Notes: generated by a model from the letters alone, not told the origin. Positions 30,656-40,127 are shown, counted from the stretch's first letter. The stretch: DNA of 64,000 nucleotides from Clostridia bacterium (GCA_017934975.1 JAGBIM010000027.1:1-64000), one strand, 5' to 3'. Numbers and translations are program-made.

Positions 30656-31972
30656 ATGAAAAAGAAGATATGGATTCCCCTTCTTGTAGTGGTCTTTTTG
30701 GCGATTTTCTTCCTTCCGATTCCTTCCGGGGTTTGCGAGGACGGAGGAACGCGGGCGTATACGGCCTTGACCTATAAGGTCGTGGACTGGAACCGTTTGT
30801 GCGGATACGAAACTTATGAGGAGACTGAGGTGGTTTTCTTTCCCGATAACTTTAAGTCTTTGGACCAACTGTGGGCGGAAAAGAATCCGGAAATCTCTGC
30901 GGACGAAAGCTTTTTGGCAACGGTTTTGCAGGTGAATAAATTCTCTCTTTTAGTAGAGCCTTTTGAGGGAGAGAAGGAACGGCAAAGCAGTTCGCAGATC
31001 TCCTTCGGAACGGAAAATCTGAATACGGCAGACGTACGCGTGGGCGACGTGGTGCAGGTGTCTTACGAGGGCGGCATCATGGAATCCTTCCCCGCCCAAA
31101 TCCGTGCCACGGCGTGGAAGGTGGTAACCGACCCGCGTACCCGTGCATACGAGGGTGTTTGGCTGGAGAAAAGCGAAGAAATGAATTGGAACCAAGAGCT
31201 TTTCAATCACGTGAAAATCACCCGCATCTATGCCGATTGCTTCTTTGCCCGACCCGCAATTCCCGCCCCTTACGAGATCAAACTCAACGGTGTTCTTTCC
31301 GAGGAATGGTGCGTGGGGGATCAGATTTTCTGCGAATATAAAAATACCTATTGCGACGTGGAGCTTGGTCGTGCCGAGGCGGATATAATCTCCGTGGGCC
31401 CCAGCGATTGGGCACCCGAGCCGGGGGTGGCCTATAAGCCGGTTATTTACCTCTATCCCGAAGAAGAAACCGAGGTTTCGGTGAATCTGACTTTGGACGG
31501 AGCCTTGACCTGCACCTATCCCTTCTACGGGGAGGGTTGGCGTGTCACCGCTTCTCCCGACGGCACATTGACCGATGAAGCGGGGCAGACCTATAACTAT
31601 CTTTATTGGGAAGGGGAGACCTATGCCCAATACGATTTCTCCCAAGGCTTTTGCGTGAAGGGGGAAGACACGGCGGCCTTTTTGGAATCCGCCCTGGAAA
31701 AGCTGGGGTTGACCCGACGGGAGGCCAACGAATTTATCGTCTATTGGCTTCCGTTGATGGAGCAAAATCCCTATAACGTCATTTCCTTTCAGACCGACCG
31801 TTACGTGGACGCGGCAAAGCTGGAGGTTTCTCCTGCGCCCCACACGGTAATCCGCGTGTTTATGGCGTGGCAAAGGAGCGATTCCTTCCTGTCTCTGCCC
31901 GAACAAGAGCTGTCCGCACCCCAACGGGTAGGATTTACTCTTGTCGAATGGGGCGGGACGGAGGTCAAATAA
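30656..31972 (+). CDS. Exported protein of the ECF cassette, with a YKPVIYLYPE domain
   Basis: A 438-residue exported protein; ATG 30656 lies after GAGGTGGC. An N-terminal signal anchor (3-26) is followed by a DUF3221-like or OB-like beta region (about 75-220, VRVGDVVQVSYEGGI; LNGVLSEEWCVGDQIFCEYK). Then comes a domain opening VAYKPVIYLYPEEETEVSVN (from about 262), which I recall from clostridial proteins of unknown role. Last gene of the sigma cassette; ends at a strong terminator. Function unknown. Confidence 0.65.
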   Translation: MKKKIWIPLLVVVFLAIFFLPIPSGVCEDGGTRAYTALTYKVVDWNRLCGYETYEETEVVFFPDNFKSLDQLWAEKNPEISADESFLATVLQVNKFSLLVEPFEGEKERQSSSQISFGTENLNTADVRVGDVVQVSYEGGIMESFPAQIRATAWKVVTDPRTRAYEGVWLEKSEEMNWNQELFNHVKITRIYADCFFARPAIPAPYEIKLNGVLSEEWCVGDQIFCEYKNTYCDVELGRAEADIISVGPSDWAPEPGVAYKPVIYLYPEEETEVSVNLTLDGALTCTYPFYGEGWRVTASPDGTLTDEAGQTYNYLYWEGETYAQYDFSQGFCVKGEDTAAFLESALEKLGLTRREANEFIVYWLPLMEQNPYNVISFQTDRYVDAAKLEVSPAPHTVIRVFMAWQRSDSFLSLPEQELSAPQRVGFTLVEWGGTEVK

Positions 31973-31990
31973 TCGAATATCCATAAAAAT

Positions 31991-32060
31991 ACTCCGTCGG
32001 TTTCGTTGCGGTTTCCTTTCCTCGCAACGGAATCGGCGGAGTTCTTCTTTGTATTTTTTT
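31991..32060 (+). terminator. Strong plus-strand terminator of the ECF cassette
   Basis: Arms 31991-32010 and 32023-32042 pair over 20 bp with three G-U pairs. In minus-strand RNA those three would be A-C mismatches, so it is built for the plus strand. A T-run at 32053-32060 follows, reaching the thiI stop codon. Confidence 0.85.
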
Positions 32061-33234
32061 AATCCCAGGGCTTGACTTTTACGTATTCCAAGGCAAGGTT
32101 TGCCGTCAGCGCGTCCAGATCCAGCTTGGCCTCTTCCTCCAGAACTTCGTCCAAATAGGGGTTGGTTTTGGGATGCTTGGGGGTGAAGACGGTACAGCAA
32201 TCCTCGTAGGGGAGAATGGAGGTTTCGAAGGTGTCGATGTCCCGTGCAATATCCACGATGTCCTGCTTGTCCGTGCCGATAAAGGGACGGAACACGGGCA
32301 GGTCGCTGGCCGCATCGGTGCATTGAATGGCGCCCAGGGTCTGGGACGCCACCTGACCGAGACTCTCTCCCGTAATGATACAGCGGGCGTTTTTCTCCTT
32401 GGCAAGCTTGCAGGCGATTTTCAGCATCACGCGGCGCATGATGATCGTGAACAGATCTTCCTTGCAGGTGTCCCGAATGGCCTCCTGAATCTCCGTAAAG
32501 GGCACGATCCACAGATCCACGGGACCCGTGTAGACGCTCATTTTCTTCGCCAGCGTCAACACCTTTTCCTTGGCGCGGGGGCTGGTGTAGGGCGGGCTTT
32601 CGAAGTGCACGGCGGAGATCTTCAATCCCCGTTTCGCCATAACGTATCCCGCCACGGGACTGTCGATACCACCGGAAAGCATCAGCATTCCGTGTCCCCC
32701 CGTCCCTGCGGGTAAGCCCCCCGCCGCTTTTTCGGGATTGGTGTGGATATAGGCAAATCCGTCGCGGATCTCAATGGAGACGGTCACGTCGGGGTTGTGT
32801 ACGTCCACGGAAAGATGAGGGAATTTGCTCAGCAGGTGACCGCCCATTTCCCGGCAGATTTCGGGGGAGCCCATGGGATATTTTTTGTCGGACCGACGGG
32901 CGTCCACTTTGAAGGTCTTCGCTCTGCGCAGGGCAAAGGAAACGTAGTCCGCCGTTTGTTTTTTGAGGGTTTCCCAATCGTAATCCCCCCGATAGGCTAC
33001 GGTGAGATTCATGATGCCGAAGACCTTTTTCAGAGCGATTTTTGCTCCGTCTATATCGGGGTCTTCTTCGAGAAATTCCACGAAAATCGTCGATTGGCTT
33101 TCCCATACGTGCACCTTGCCGAAGCCGTGCAGGGCGGTTTTTACGTTCTTGATCAAAAGATCTTCCAGACGGCGGCGGTTCAGTCCCTTCAGGACCACCT
33201 CGCCTAATTTCATCAAAATAACTTCGGGATTCAT
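32059..33234 (-). CDS. thiI: tRNA 4-thiouridine synthase
   Basis: A 391-residue enzyme that thiolates U8 of tRNA and may feed thiazole synthesis. A ferredoxin-like plus THUMP domain fills residues 1-165. The ATP-pyrophosphatase P-loop is S187-G-G-I-D-S192. The double cysteine in ILPYEDCCTVF marks the AANH-domain sulfur-accepting site. The C-terminal rhodanese domain of the E. coli protein is absent, as in Bacillus, so sulfur must come directly from the cysteine desulfurase encoded just upstream. Confidence 0.96.
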   Translation of the reverse strand: MNPEVILMKLGEVVLKGLNRRRLEDLLIKNVKTALHGFGKVHVWESQSTIFVEFLEEDPDIDGAKIALKKVFGIMNLTVAYRGDYDWETLKKQTADYVSFALRRAKTFKVDARRSDKKYPMGSPEICREMGGHLLSKFPHLSVDVHNPDVTVSIEIRDGFAYIHTNPEKAAGGLPAGTGGHGMLMLSGGIDSPVAGYVMAKRGLKISAVHFESPPYTSPRAKEKVLTLAKKMSVYTGPVDLWIVPFTEIQEAIRDTCKEDLFTIIMRRVMLKIACKLAKEKNARCIITGESLGQVASQTLGAIQCTDAASDLPVFRPFIGTDKQDIVDIARDIDTFETSILPYEDCCTVFTPKHPKTNPYLDEVLEEEAKLDLDALTANLALEYVKVKPWD

Positions 33235-33238
33235 AGGA

Positions 33239-34345
33239 TCAATCCTTTCGGATGTGGTTTAAGGCTTCTTTCAGGGCGTCCAGCACTTGGCAAGCCTCTT
33301 CTTCGGTGTTGTATCGGGAGAAGGAAAAACGCAGGGAATAGCGGCTCAGATCTCCTTTTCCCACGGCGGCCATGACCCGTGAGGGCTTTTTGGCCGAGCA
33401 GGCCGAGCCTGTGGAGATATAAATTTCTTTTTGGGACAAATAATGCAGAATATTCTCTGCCAGCCGTCCGCGGAAGGCGGCGTTGAGCACGTAGGGGGTG
33501 GCGTCTGCGGGAGAATTGATTTCTCCCCCCAGAGCCAGAATTCCGTCCCGCAAAATCCCGTTGATTTTTTCGATGCGTTGGCGGTTTTTCTCTTTTTCTG
33601 CCTGCAAAATGCGGCAGGCCTCTCCCCATGCGGCGATGGCGGGGACGTTATGGGTGCCCGAGAAGAGATTTTTCTCCTGTCCGCCTCCTGAAATCTGAGG
33701 CTTGACCCGCAGATTTTTGCGTAAATACAACGCGCCTACGCCCTTCGGTGCGTGAACCTTGTGCCCCGCAAAGGTGGCCATGTCCAGCAGAGAATAGCGG
33801 AAGGATTCCTTCAGAAATCCCTGCACCGCATCGGTATGAAAGGGGGCGTCCACGCCGCTTTGCTTCAGAATCTTCGCCATTTCTTTTAAGGGCGTGATTG
33901 CTCCCGTCTCGTTGTTGACCTGCATGCAGGTCACCAGTACCGTATCGGGGGAAAGGGCGTCGCGGAAGGATTCGGCGGTAATGACGCCGTGATCGGGGAT
34001 CAAACGGACCACCTCAAAGGTCTTTTCCAGGTCCTTCAGCGTTTCTTCCACGGCGGGATGCTCGAAGGCGGTGGTGATGATGCGTCCCCGCTTTTTGTTT
34101 GCCACAGCGCCTCGGATGGCCGTATGGTTTGCTATGGTGGCGGAGGGGGCAAAGAAGATTTCTTCCTCGGTGACTCCCGCCGCAGCGGCTAATTGCTTGC
34201 GGGCGGAAGAGACGCGATGCTCGCTTTGCAGTCCGAAATCGTGCAAGGATTCGGGGTTTGCGTATTCCTCGGTCATGCAGTGTTGTGCCAGGGCGGCGGC
34301 TTCATCCAGAACCCGCGTGGTGGCGGCGTTATCCATGTAGATCAA
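33239..34345 (-). CDS. nifS: Cysteine desulfurase (NifS/IscS family)
   Basis: A 368-residue PLP enzyme that takes sulfur from cysteine. TTG 34345 gives MIYMDNAATT, the typical N-terminus, and follows GAGGATACC. PLP lysine K196 lies in AGHKVHAPKG and the sulfur-carrying C316 in S-T-G-S-A-C-S. Four bases separate it from thiI, forming the sulfur-relay pair known as nifZ-thiI in Bacillus. A broad Fe-S role is also possible, but the pairing argues for tRNA thiolation. Confidence 0.95.
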   Translation of the reverse strand: MIYMDNAATTRVLDEAAALAQHCMTEEYANPESLHDFGLQSEHRVSSARKQLAAAAGVTEEEIFFAPSATIANHTAIRGAVANKKRGRIITTAFEHPAVEETLKDLEKTFEVVRLIPDHGVITAESFRDALSPDTVLVTCMQVNNETGAITPLKEMAKILKQSGVDAPFHTDAVQGFLKESFRYSLLDMATFAGHKVHAPKGVGALYLRKNLRVKPQISGGGQEKNLFSGTHNVPAIAAWGEACRILQAEKEKNRQRIEKINGILRDGILALGGEINSPADATPYVLNAAFRGRLAENILHYLSQKEIYISTGSACSAKKPSRVMAAVGKGDLSRYSLRFSFSRYNTEEEACQVLDALKEALNHIRKD

Positions 34346-34359
34346 ATCGGTATCCTCGT

Positions 34360-35619
34360 TTATTCTTCGTCTTCATCCGCAACGGCAGATTCGGCAGGGA
34401 GGGCCCAATCTGCATCGTTGGTGGGGAGGGCTTCCACGTTGCGCAACTTGCGGCGGATGACGTTGGTGCGGGTTCCCACCAGCTTGTCCAGCTCCTTTTC
34501 CGCCCCTTCCAGACGGGATTTGACGGTGTTGAGGGTGGTTTGGAATTTTTCGAATTCGGTCTTGACCTCTCCGAGAATCTTCCACACCTCGGTGCTTCGC
34601 TTTTCGATGGCGAGGGTCTTGAAGCCCATCTGCAGGCTGTTCAGCAAGGCCGCCAGGGTAGAGGGGCCCGCCACGTTCACCGAATAATCCCGCATGAGGG
34701 TCTCGGTCAGACCGGGAATGCGGACCACGTCGGCGTACAACCCTTCCGTGGGCAGGAACAGAATGGCAAATTCCGTGGTATAAGGGGGTTCCACGTATTT
34801 TTCCCGAATGGATTTGGCGCTGGCTTTGATGAAACGCTCCATCTCCTTGCGGGCAACCTCGCTCAAGGTCTTGTCTCCCGTTTCCACCGCCGCCAGATAT
34901 TGCTCGTAGCGATCTAAGGGGAATTTGGAGTCGATGGGAAGATAGACCACCGAGCCGTCGTCGTCCTTCCCGGGCAGACAAACGGCAAATTCTACCCGCT
35001 CGGTGCTGCGGGGGACGGTGGGGATATTTTCTTGATACTGTTCGGGTAACAGAATCTGTTCCAGGATGCGGGAGGCTTGGGTTTCTCCGAACACGCCGCG
35101 GGTCTTCACGTTGCCGAGGATCTTTTTCAGATCCCCCACGCCCGTGGCCAGGGTCTGCATTTCGGTCAGCCCTTTCGTGACCCGATCCAGATGCTCGTTG
35201 ACCAGCTTGAAGGATTCCGTGACCCGTTTTTCCAGGGCGGATTCCAGCTTTTCGTTGACCACGCCCTGCATCTCGTCCAGCTTCTTTCCGTTTTCTTCCT
35301 GGATTTTCTGCAACCGTTCTTCTACGGTCTTGCTCATGCTGTCCATACGGTTGGCAAAGGAATTGAGGGTGTTTTGCGTGTCCTTGGTCAGATTTCCGAT
35401 GGCGTTCATCTGGGCGTTGTTGGCCGTGTTCAATCCTGCGGAAAGGGAGGTGGTCAGGCTGTTCTGCATGGAATCCATGCGGTCGTTGAGCTCTTTACGC
35501 TGACGGGAAAAATCCTCGGAAAAATCCTGCTTTCCCGAGCGGGACAGAATCACGAGGGAGACGATCAGCGCGCCGAGAGCGCAGACCGTTGCAAGGATGC
35601 TGAAAATCAAAGGGGCCAT
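34360..35619 (-). CDS. rmuC: DNA recombination protein RmuC
   Basis: A 419-residue protein with an N-terminal membrane helix (4-24), a long coiled coil (about 30-165) and the RmuC nuclease-like domain (about 180-370), including VEFAVCLPGKDDDGSVVYLP, IDSKFPLDRYEQYL and TEFAILFLPTEGLYADV. RmuC limits inversions at short repeats and restrains DNA exchange by an unknown activity. Its start overlaps the pcrA stop by one base (TAATG), so the two are co-translated. Confidence 0.94.
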   Translation of the reverse strand: MAPLIFSILATVCALGALIVSLVILSRSGKQDFSEDFSRQRKELNDRMDSMQNSLTTSLSAGLNTANNAQMNAIGNLTKDTQNTLNSFANRMDSMSKTVEERLQKIQEENGKKLDEMQGVVNEKLESALEKRVTESFKLVNEHLDRVTKGLTEMQTLATGVGDLKKILGNVKTRGVFGETQASRILEQILLPEQYQENIPTVPRSTERVEFAVCLPGKDDDGSVVYLPIDSKFPLDRYEQYLAAVETGDKTLSEVARKEMERFIKASAKSIREKYVEPPYTTEFAILFLPTEGLYADVVRIPGLTETLMRDYSVNVAGPSTLAALLNSLQMGFKTLAIEKRSTEVWKILGEVKTEFEKFQTTLNTVKSRLEGAEKELDKLVGTRTNVIRRKLRNVEALPTNDADWALPAESAVADEDEE

Positions 35620-37982
35620 TACAAAACCTCCAATTTTACGTAATTGGTCATCAATTTCTTTTCGCCTGCGGTGTCAAACTGTACGGTGAGCATACAGTCG
35701 CTTGCCATGGGAATAACGGCCTTGACGGTGCCTTCGCCGAAGACCTTGTGTCGGATCCGCATTCCCACCGCATAATTGACTTTCCGCGTCTCTGCGGGGC
35801 GGTGGGGCGGAATACTGGTGACGGGGTCCTTCAGAATATGACGGTCCGCCAAGGTTCGCTTGGGACGTTGGAAGGGAGTCGGTGCGGGTTCCACGGTCAT
35901 TTCCAGACACTGCTGGGGGATTTCCTTCAAAAAGCGGGAAACGGCGCAATCCATGGGGTGGCCGAAGACCAGACGGTTGCGCACGGAGATGATATGAAGA
36001 TCCTTTTTTGCGCGGGTGATGGCCACGTAGCAAAGACGGCGTTCTTCCTCAAGCCCGTCCACCTCCTCCACGGAGCGGGCGGAGGGGAAGAGACCTTCCT
36101 CAAAGCCCGTGATGAAGACGGTGTTGAATTCCAGCCCCTTGGCGCAGTGCATGGTCATCAGAATGACCGTGTCCTCATCCGGGTCCATGGCGTCTACGGC
36201 ACTGACCAGGGCGGTCTGCTCCAGATAATCGGCCAGGGTATTGCGGCCTTCTTCTGCTTTTTCCGCGAAATCGGTGATGGCGTTGAGCAATTCCGCCACG
36301 TTTTCAAAGCGCGCCTGTGCCTCGGTGGGATCGCAGGTGGTGTTGAGCCATTCTTTGTAGTGAATGCTTGCCACCAAATATTTGAACAGATCGGGCAGGG
36401 GCATGGTTTCCGATGCGTCCCGCAGGTCGGAGATCAGTTGGGCAAAGGCCTGCATTTTGCCTGCCGCCCGTTGCAGCTCGGGGTATTGATCCGCGCAAAG
36501 CATGATCTCAAAGGGGGATTTTTCTTCCCGATCGGCTACGGCCAGAAGCCGTTCTACCGAGGTGTCGCCGATGCCACGCTTCGGTTCGTTGATGATGCGG
36601 GCAAGGCGGACCCGATCCCGAGGATTGTGAATATAGTTCAGATAGGCTAAAAGATCCTGAATTTCCTTGCGCTTGTAGAAGGCAAGTCCCCCGTAAACCC
36701 GATAGGGAATTCCGTTGCCCCGAAGCGCCGTTTCGATGGCGTTACTCTGGGCGTGGGTGCGGTACAGAACGCAGAAATCGCGGTATTTCAGGGAGGAATC
36801 GCTTCCCTTTCCCGCCAGAATGGAACGGGCTACGTAAGCCCCTTCCTCGTGTTGGTTGTTCAGCTGACGGTAACGGATCTTGCTTCCGTTTCCTTTATCC
36901 GACCAAAGGGTCTTTCCCTTGCGGTTTTTGTTGTGGGCGATGACCTCGTTTGCCGCCGTAAGGATGGTGTTGGTGGAGCGGTAGTTCTGCTCCAGGCGAA
37001 TCACCTTTGCGTCCTTGAACTGGCTTTCGAAGGCGAGAATGTTTCCGATATCCGCTCCTGCGAATTTATAGATACTTTGGTCGTCGTCCCCTACCACGCA
37101 CAGCTCACCGCCCTTTGCAAGAAGGGTGACCAGACGATATTGCAGAGGGTTGGTGTCCTGATACTCGTCCACCAGCACGTAGCGGAAGCGGCGATTGACG
37201 GCCTTTGCCACGTCCTCCTGCTCCGACAGAAGTTTGACGGTGTTGAAGATCAGATCGTCAAAGTCCATGGCGTTGCTTTCCCGCAGGGAAGCCTGGTATT
37301 TTTCGTAGACCGTGGGGATCTTCGGATGATCGTTATCCTTGAAGTTACTGCGGAATTCTTCGGGACTCTCGTACCGTCCCTTTGCGGCGGAGATAATTCC
37401 CCGCAGGGTTTTGACGTTGTACCGCTCTCCCAGATTCAGTTCTTTCAGAATCCGTTCGGTGAGCTTGTTGGAGTCCGCGTCGTCGTAGATGGTAAAATCC
37501 CGTTCGTAGCCCAGACGGTCTGCATAACGCCGCAGGATCCGCACGCAGGTGGCGTGGAAGGTCAGGGCCCATAGGTCGCTTGCGTCCACGTGGAATTTCT
37601 TCTCCATGCGTTCCCGCATTTCGTTGGCCGCCTTATTGGTAAAGGTGATGGCCAAAAGGTTGTAGGGATCCATGGGATCCACGGAAAGGAGCTTTTGATA
37701 GCGCGATTCATTCCGCAGAGAAGGGTCGCGCAGGGCCTGCCGAAGAAAATCCAGATCTTCTTCGGTCAGATTTTCGGGTACCCGATCGGAATGGTAGGCG
37801 TTGCCGTATTTGATCAGATAGCCCAATTTATTGACGAGAACGGTGGTTTTTCCGCTTCCTGCCCCTGCCAGAATCAGCAGAGGACAGCCGCAGGAGTAGA
37901 CCGCCTCCCGTTGGGGCTGATTGAGGGATGCGTATTCCGCATCGAGAAGTTGTTTGCGTAGGGTTAAAAATTGCCGGGTCAT
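35619..37982 (-). CDS. pcrA: ATP-dependent DNA helicase PcrA/UvrD
   Basis: A 787-residue superfamily 1A helicase for repair and for removing proteins from DNA. Walker A is G40-A-G-S-G-K-T46; Walker B and II is VLVDEYQDTN; motif III GDDDQSIYKFAGA; motif V TMHCAKGLEFNTVF; motif VI RRLCYVAITRA. The C-terminal Tudor-like RNA-polymerase-binding module is present (VGMRIRHKVFGEGTVKAV). Start ATG follows AAAGGAG. First gene of the pcrA-rmuC-nifS-thiI block. Confidence 0.97.
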   Translation of the reverse strand: MTRQFLTLRKQLLDAEYASLNQPQREAVYSCGCPLLILAGAGSGKTTVLVNKLGYLIKYGNAYHSDRVPENLTEEDLDFLRQALRDPSLRNESRYQKLLSVDPMDPYNLLAITFTNKAANEMRERMEKKFHVDASDLWALTFHATCVRILRRYADRLGYERDFTIYDDADSNKLTERILKELNLGERYNVKTLRGIISAAKGRYESPEEFRSNFKDNDHPKIPTVYEKYQASLRESNAMDFDDLIFNTVKLLSEQEDVAKAVNRRFRYVLVDEYQDTNPLQYRLVTLLAKGGELCVVGDDDQSIYKFAGADIGNILAFESQFKDAKVIRLEQNYRSTNTILTAANEVIAHNKNRKGKTLWSDKGNGSKIRYRQLNNQHEEGAYVARSILAGKGSDSSLKYRDFCVLYRTHAQSNAIETALRGNGIPYRVYGGLAFYKRKEIQDLLAYLNYIHNPRDRVRLARIINEPKRGIGDTSVERLLAVADREEKSPFEIMLCADQYPELQRAAGKMQAFAQLISDLRDASETMPLPDLFKYLVASIHYKEWLNTTCDPTEAQARFENVAELLNAITDFAEKAEEGRNTLADYLEQTALVSAVDAMDPDEDTVILMTMHCAKGLEFNTVFITGFEEGLFPSARSVEEVDGLEEERRLCYVAITRAKKDLHIISVRNRLVFGHPMDCAVSRFLKEIPQQCLEMTVEPAPTPFQRPKRTLADRHILKDPVTSIPPHRPAETRKVNYAVGMRIRHKVFGEGTVKAVIPMASDCMLTVQFDTAGEKKLMTNYVKLEVL

Positions 37983-38013
37983 GGTTCGTTCTCCTTTGAA
38001 CGTGGTGCGAGAT

Positions 38014-38042
38014 GATACATTATAACTCTATTATAATGTATC
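38014..38042. promoter_or_regulatory. Perfect palindrome upstream of pcrA with embedded -10 boxes
   Basis: A perfect 12-bp inverted repeat with a 5-base centre (GATACATTATAA-ctcta-TTATAATGTATC). TATAAT occurs in both orientations inside it. It lies 32 bases before the pcrA ATG and could be a repressor operator overlapping the promoter, or two outward promoters. Good -35 boxes at 17 bp are not evident. Confidence 0.5.
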
Positions 38043-38172
38043 GGGTGGACAAAACCATAACGGAAATGAAACGAATTTTGGAACTTTTGCAAATTCCGCA
38101 AAAAAGGCGGTGTTCGCATAGTTTTCGGGAAAAAGGGAAAACTGTAAAAAAAAGACGGGAGGATTTTGTATT

Positions 38173-39081
38173 ATGATTCAACGGAACGCATTTCTGAAAG
38201 GGTGGATCGCCCTGATTCTGACCGTGGCGTTTTTGGCGGGACTTACCCTCTTTTTTGCGCCGCCGCCCACGGTGGACGCCCTGTCCCGCAACGGGTCACG
38301 GGGAAGTGAGGTGCGGCAGATTCAGACGGCACTGAAGCGGCAGGGATATTACAAGGGCTCCGTGGACGGAATTTACGGCTCGGAGACGGAACGGGCGGTG
38401 CGAAGCTTTCAGTCTGCAAAGGGGTTGTCCGTGGACGGAATCTGCGGAACGGAGACTCTGCAGGCTCTGGGGATCGGCGGCACGGGTTCCTCCTTTCGGC
38501 GGGGCAGTACGGGCAGCGGGGTAAAGAAAATCCAGCAAAAGCTGAAGAATTGGGGATATTATTCCGGGTCGGTTGACGGCGTTTTCGGATCGGAAACCGA
38601 GGCTGCGGTGAAGCGTTTCCAGAGCAAAAACGGACTTTCCGCCGACGGGATCTGCGGTGTAAAAACCCTTGCGGCGATGGGCCTTTCCTCACTTTCCGCA
38701 TCTGCCCACTCCACCTCCGCCAACAACGGAGACGTCTATCTGCTTGCTCGGATCATTTCCGCGGAGGCGCGGGGAGAATCCTATCGGGGACAGGTTGCCG
38801 TCGGAGCGGTGGTGATGAATCGGGTGCGCAGCTCCAAATTTCCCAACACCCTGGCGGGGGTGATTTACCAAAAGGGTGCTTTTACGGCCGTTGACGACGG
38901 ACAGTTCGACAAGCCCATTGCCGATTCCGCCTATCGGGCGGCACGGGAGGTGCTGGCCGGGGCGGATCCCACGGGAGGGTGCTTGTATTATTACAATCCC
39001 GCCACCGCCACCTCTTCCTGGATCTTTTCCCTTCCCACCAAAATGACCATCGGAAAGCATCGCTTTTCCATGGGAAAATAA
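38173..39081 (+). CDS. sleB: Spore cortex-lytic enzyme, SleB-like
   Basis: A 302-residue exported hydrolase; ATG 38173 follows GGGAGGA. A signal anchor covers 10-30. Two PG_binding_1 repeats follow (about 42-100 and 108-170, each with the G-Y-Y-x-G-S-V-D-G core). The Hydrolase_2 (SleB) lytic transglycosylase domain spans about 185-302: LLARIISAEARGESYRGQVA with the catalytic glutamate, then AVVMNRVRSSKFPNTLAGVI. Standard SleB has one peptidoglycan-binding repeat; two are present here. It degrades muramic-lactam cortex at germination, though vegetative relatives exist. Confidence 0.9.
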   Translation: MIQRNAFLKGWIALILTVAFLAGLTLFFAPPPTVDALSRNGSRGSEVRQIQTALKRQGYYKGSVDGIYGSETERAVRSFQSAKGLSVDGICGTETLQALGIGGTGSSFRRGSTGSGVKKIQQKLKNWGYYSGSVDGVFGSETEAAVKRFQSKNGLSADGICGVKTLAAMGLSSLSASAHSTSANNGDVYLLARIISAEARGESYRGQVAVGAVVMNRVRSSKFPNTLAGVIYQKGAFTAVDDGQFDKPIADSAYRAAREVLAGADPTGGCLYYYNPATATSSWIFSLPTKMTIGKHRFSMGK

Positions 39082-39084
39082 TGG

Positions 39085-39131
39085 TATAATCCCCGTTCCC
39101 TTCGCATAGTTTGGAACAGAAACGAAGGGAA
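39085..39131 (+). promoter_or_regulatory. -10 box and leader dyad before the S1-domain gene
   Basis: TATAAT (39085-39090) is followed by an inverted repeat, TTCCCTTCG (39096-39104) and CGAAGGGAA (39123-39131), just before AAAGGAAC. The dyad could fold in the mRNA leader or bind a regulator. The -35 region lies in the sleB coding end and is not clear. Confidence 0.4.
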
Positions 39132-39147
39132 AGGAACGTGTTTTGCC

Positions 39148-40110
39148 ATGGACAAAGAACGGTATTTGCCCGAAGGGGCGGTCGGAAAAACGGAACATTC
39201 GCTGGCAACCTTGGAAAAGGCCCGCACCACGGGACAGATCCTGGAGGCCAAGGCTATTTTGTGTGACAGTCGCCACAATCTGGTGGTGGATCTGGGGGAT
39301 CTGCGGGGCGTGATCCCCCGGGGCGAAGCGGCGCTCGGAATTCGGGAGGGCACGGTGAAGGATATCGCCATTCTCTCCCGCGTCAACAAGCCCGTTTGTT
39401 TTAAGGTGACGGATTTTTTACGGCGGGATCAAGTGAATCACTGCTGTGGAGACGGGGATTCCTTCTGTGCGGGAACCCTTTCCGATCCCGTGGCTTTGCT
39501 TTCCCGTCGGGCGGCCCAGCAGCAGGCCCGGGAGGAGATGCTTGCCCGCGTCCGTCCGGGAGACGTTCTTGACGCACGCATTACCCATATGGAGCCCTTC
39601 GGCGCCTTTGCGGACATCGGTTGCGGCATCGTAGGGCTGATTTCCATTGAAAATATTTCGGTTTCCCGCATCGCTCATCCCCGGGACCGCTTCGTTCGGG
39701 ATCAGGCGGTAAAGGTGGTAGTCAAGGAAATCGATCGGGAGAAGAAGCGTTTCGTTTTATCGCATAAAGAGCTGTTGGGCACGTGGGAGGAAAATGCGGA
39801 GCTCTTTTCCGTGGGACAGACGGTCTGCGGCGTGGTCCGCTCCGTGGAGGACTACGGAATTTTCGTGGAGCTTGCCCCCAATCTGGCGGGTCTGGCGGAG
39901 GTTCGGGAGGGAGTATATCCCGGTCAGCAGGCCACCGTGTATATCAAAAACATCATTCCCGAGAAGATGAAGGTAAAATTGAGCCTCATCGACGCCTTTG
40001 ACGGGGAAAATCGAGAACCGTTGCGGTATTTCCACGCATCGGGACATCTGGATCGGTTTCTCTATTCCCCCGAAGGGGCCTTTCGACGGATTGAGACAAT
40101 CTTTACATAA
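39148..40110 (+). CDS. S1-domain RNA-binding protein
   Basis: A 320-residue cytoplasmic protein with two clear S1 domains (about 130-205, PGDVLDARITHMEPFGAFAD; about 215-280, VGQTVCGVVRSVEDYGIFVE) and a weaker N-terminal S1-like part (20-85). Clostridial RpsA-like proteins of this size are fused or related to the IspH-linked S1 proteins, but this one is separate. It could bind mRNA or ribosomes. Transcription is likely single-gene, from the -10 element at 39085. Confidence 0.85.
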   Translation: MDKERYLPEGAVGKTEHSLATLEKARTTGQILEAKAILCDSRHNLVVDLGDLRGVIPRGEAALGIREGTVKDIAILSRVNKPVCFKVTDFLRRDQVNHCCGDGDSFCAGTLSDPVALLSRRAAQQQAREEMLARVRPGDVLDARITHMEPFGAFADIGCGIVGLISIENISVSRIAHPRDRFVRDQAVKVVVKEIDREKKRFVLSHKELLGTWEENAELFSVGQTVCGVVRSVEDYGIFVELAPNLAGLAEVREGVYPGQQATVYIKNIIPEKMKVKLSLIDAFDGENREPLRYFHASGHLDRFLYSPEGAFRRIETIFT

Positions 40111-40127
40111 ATGTCGCAGTTTTTTTC

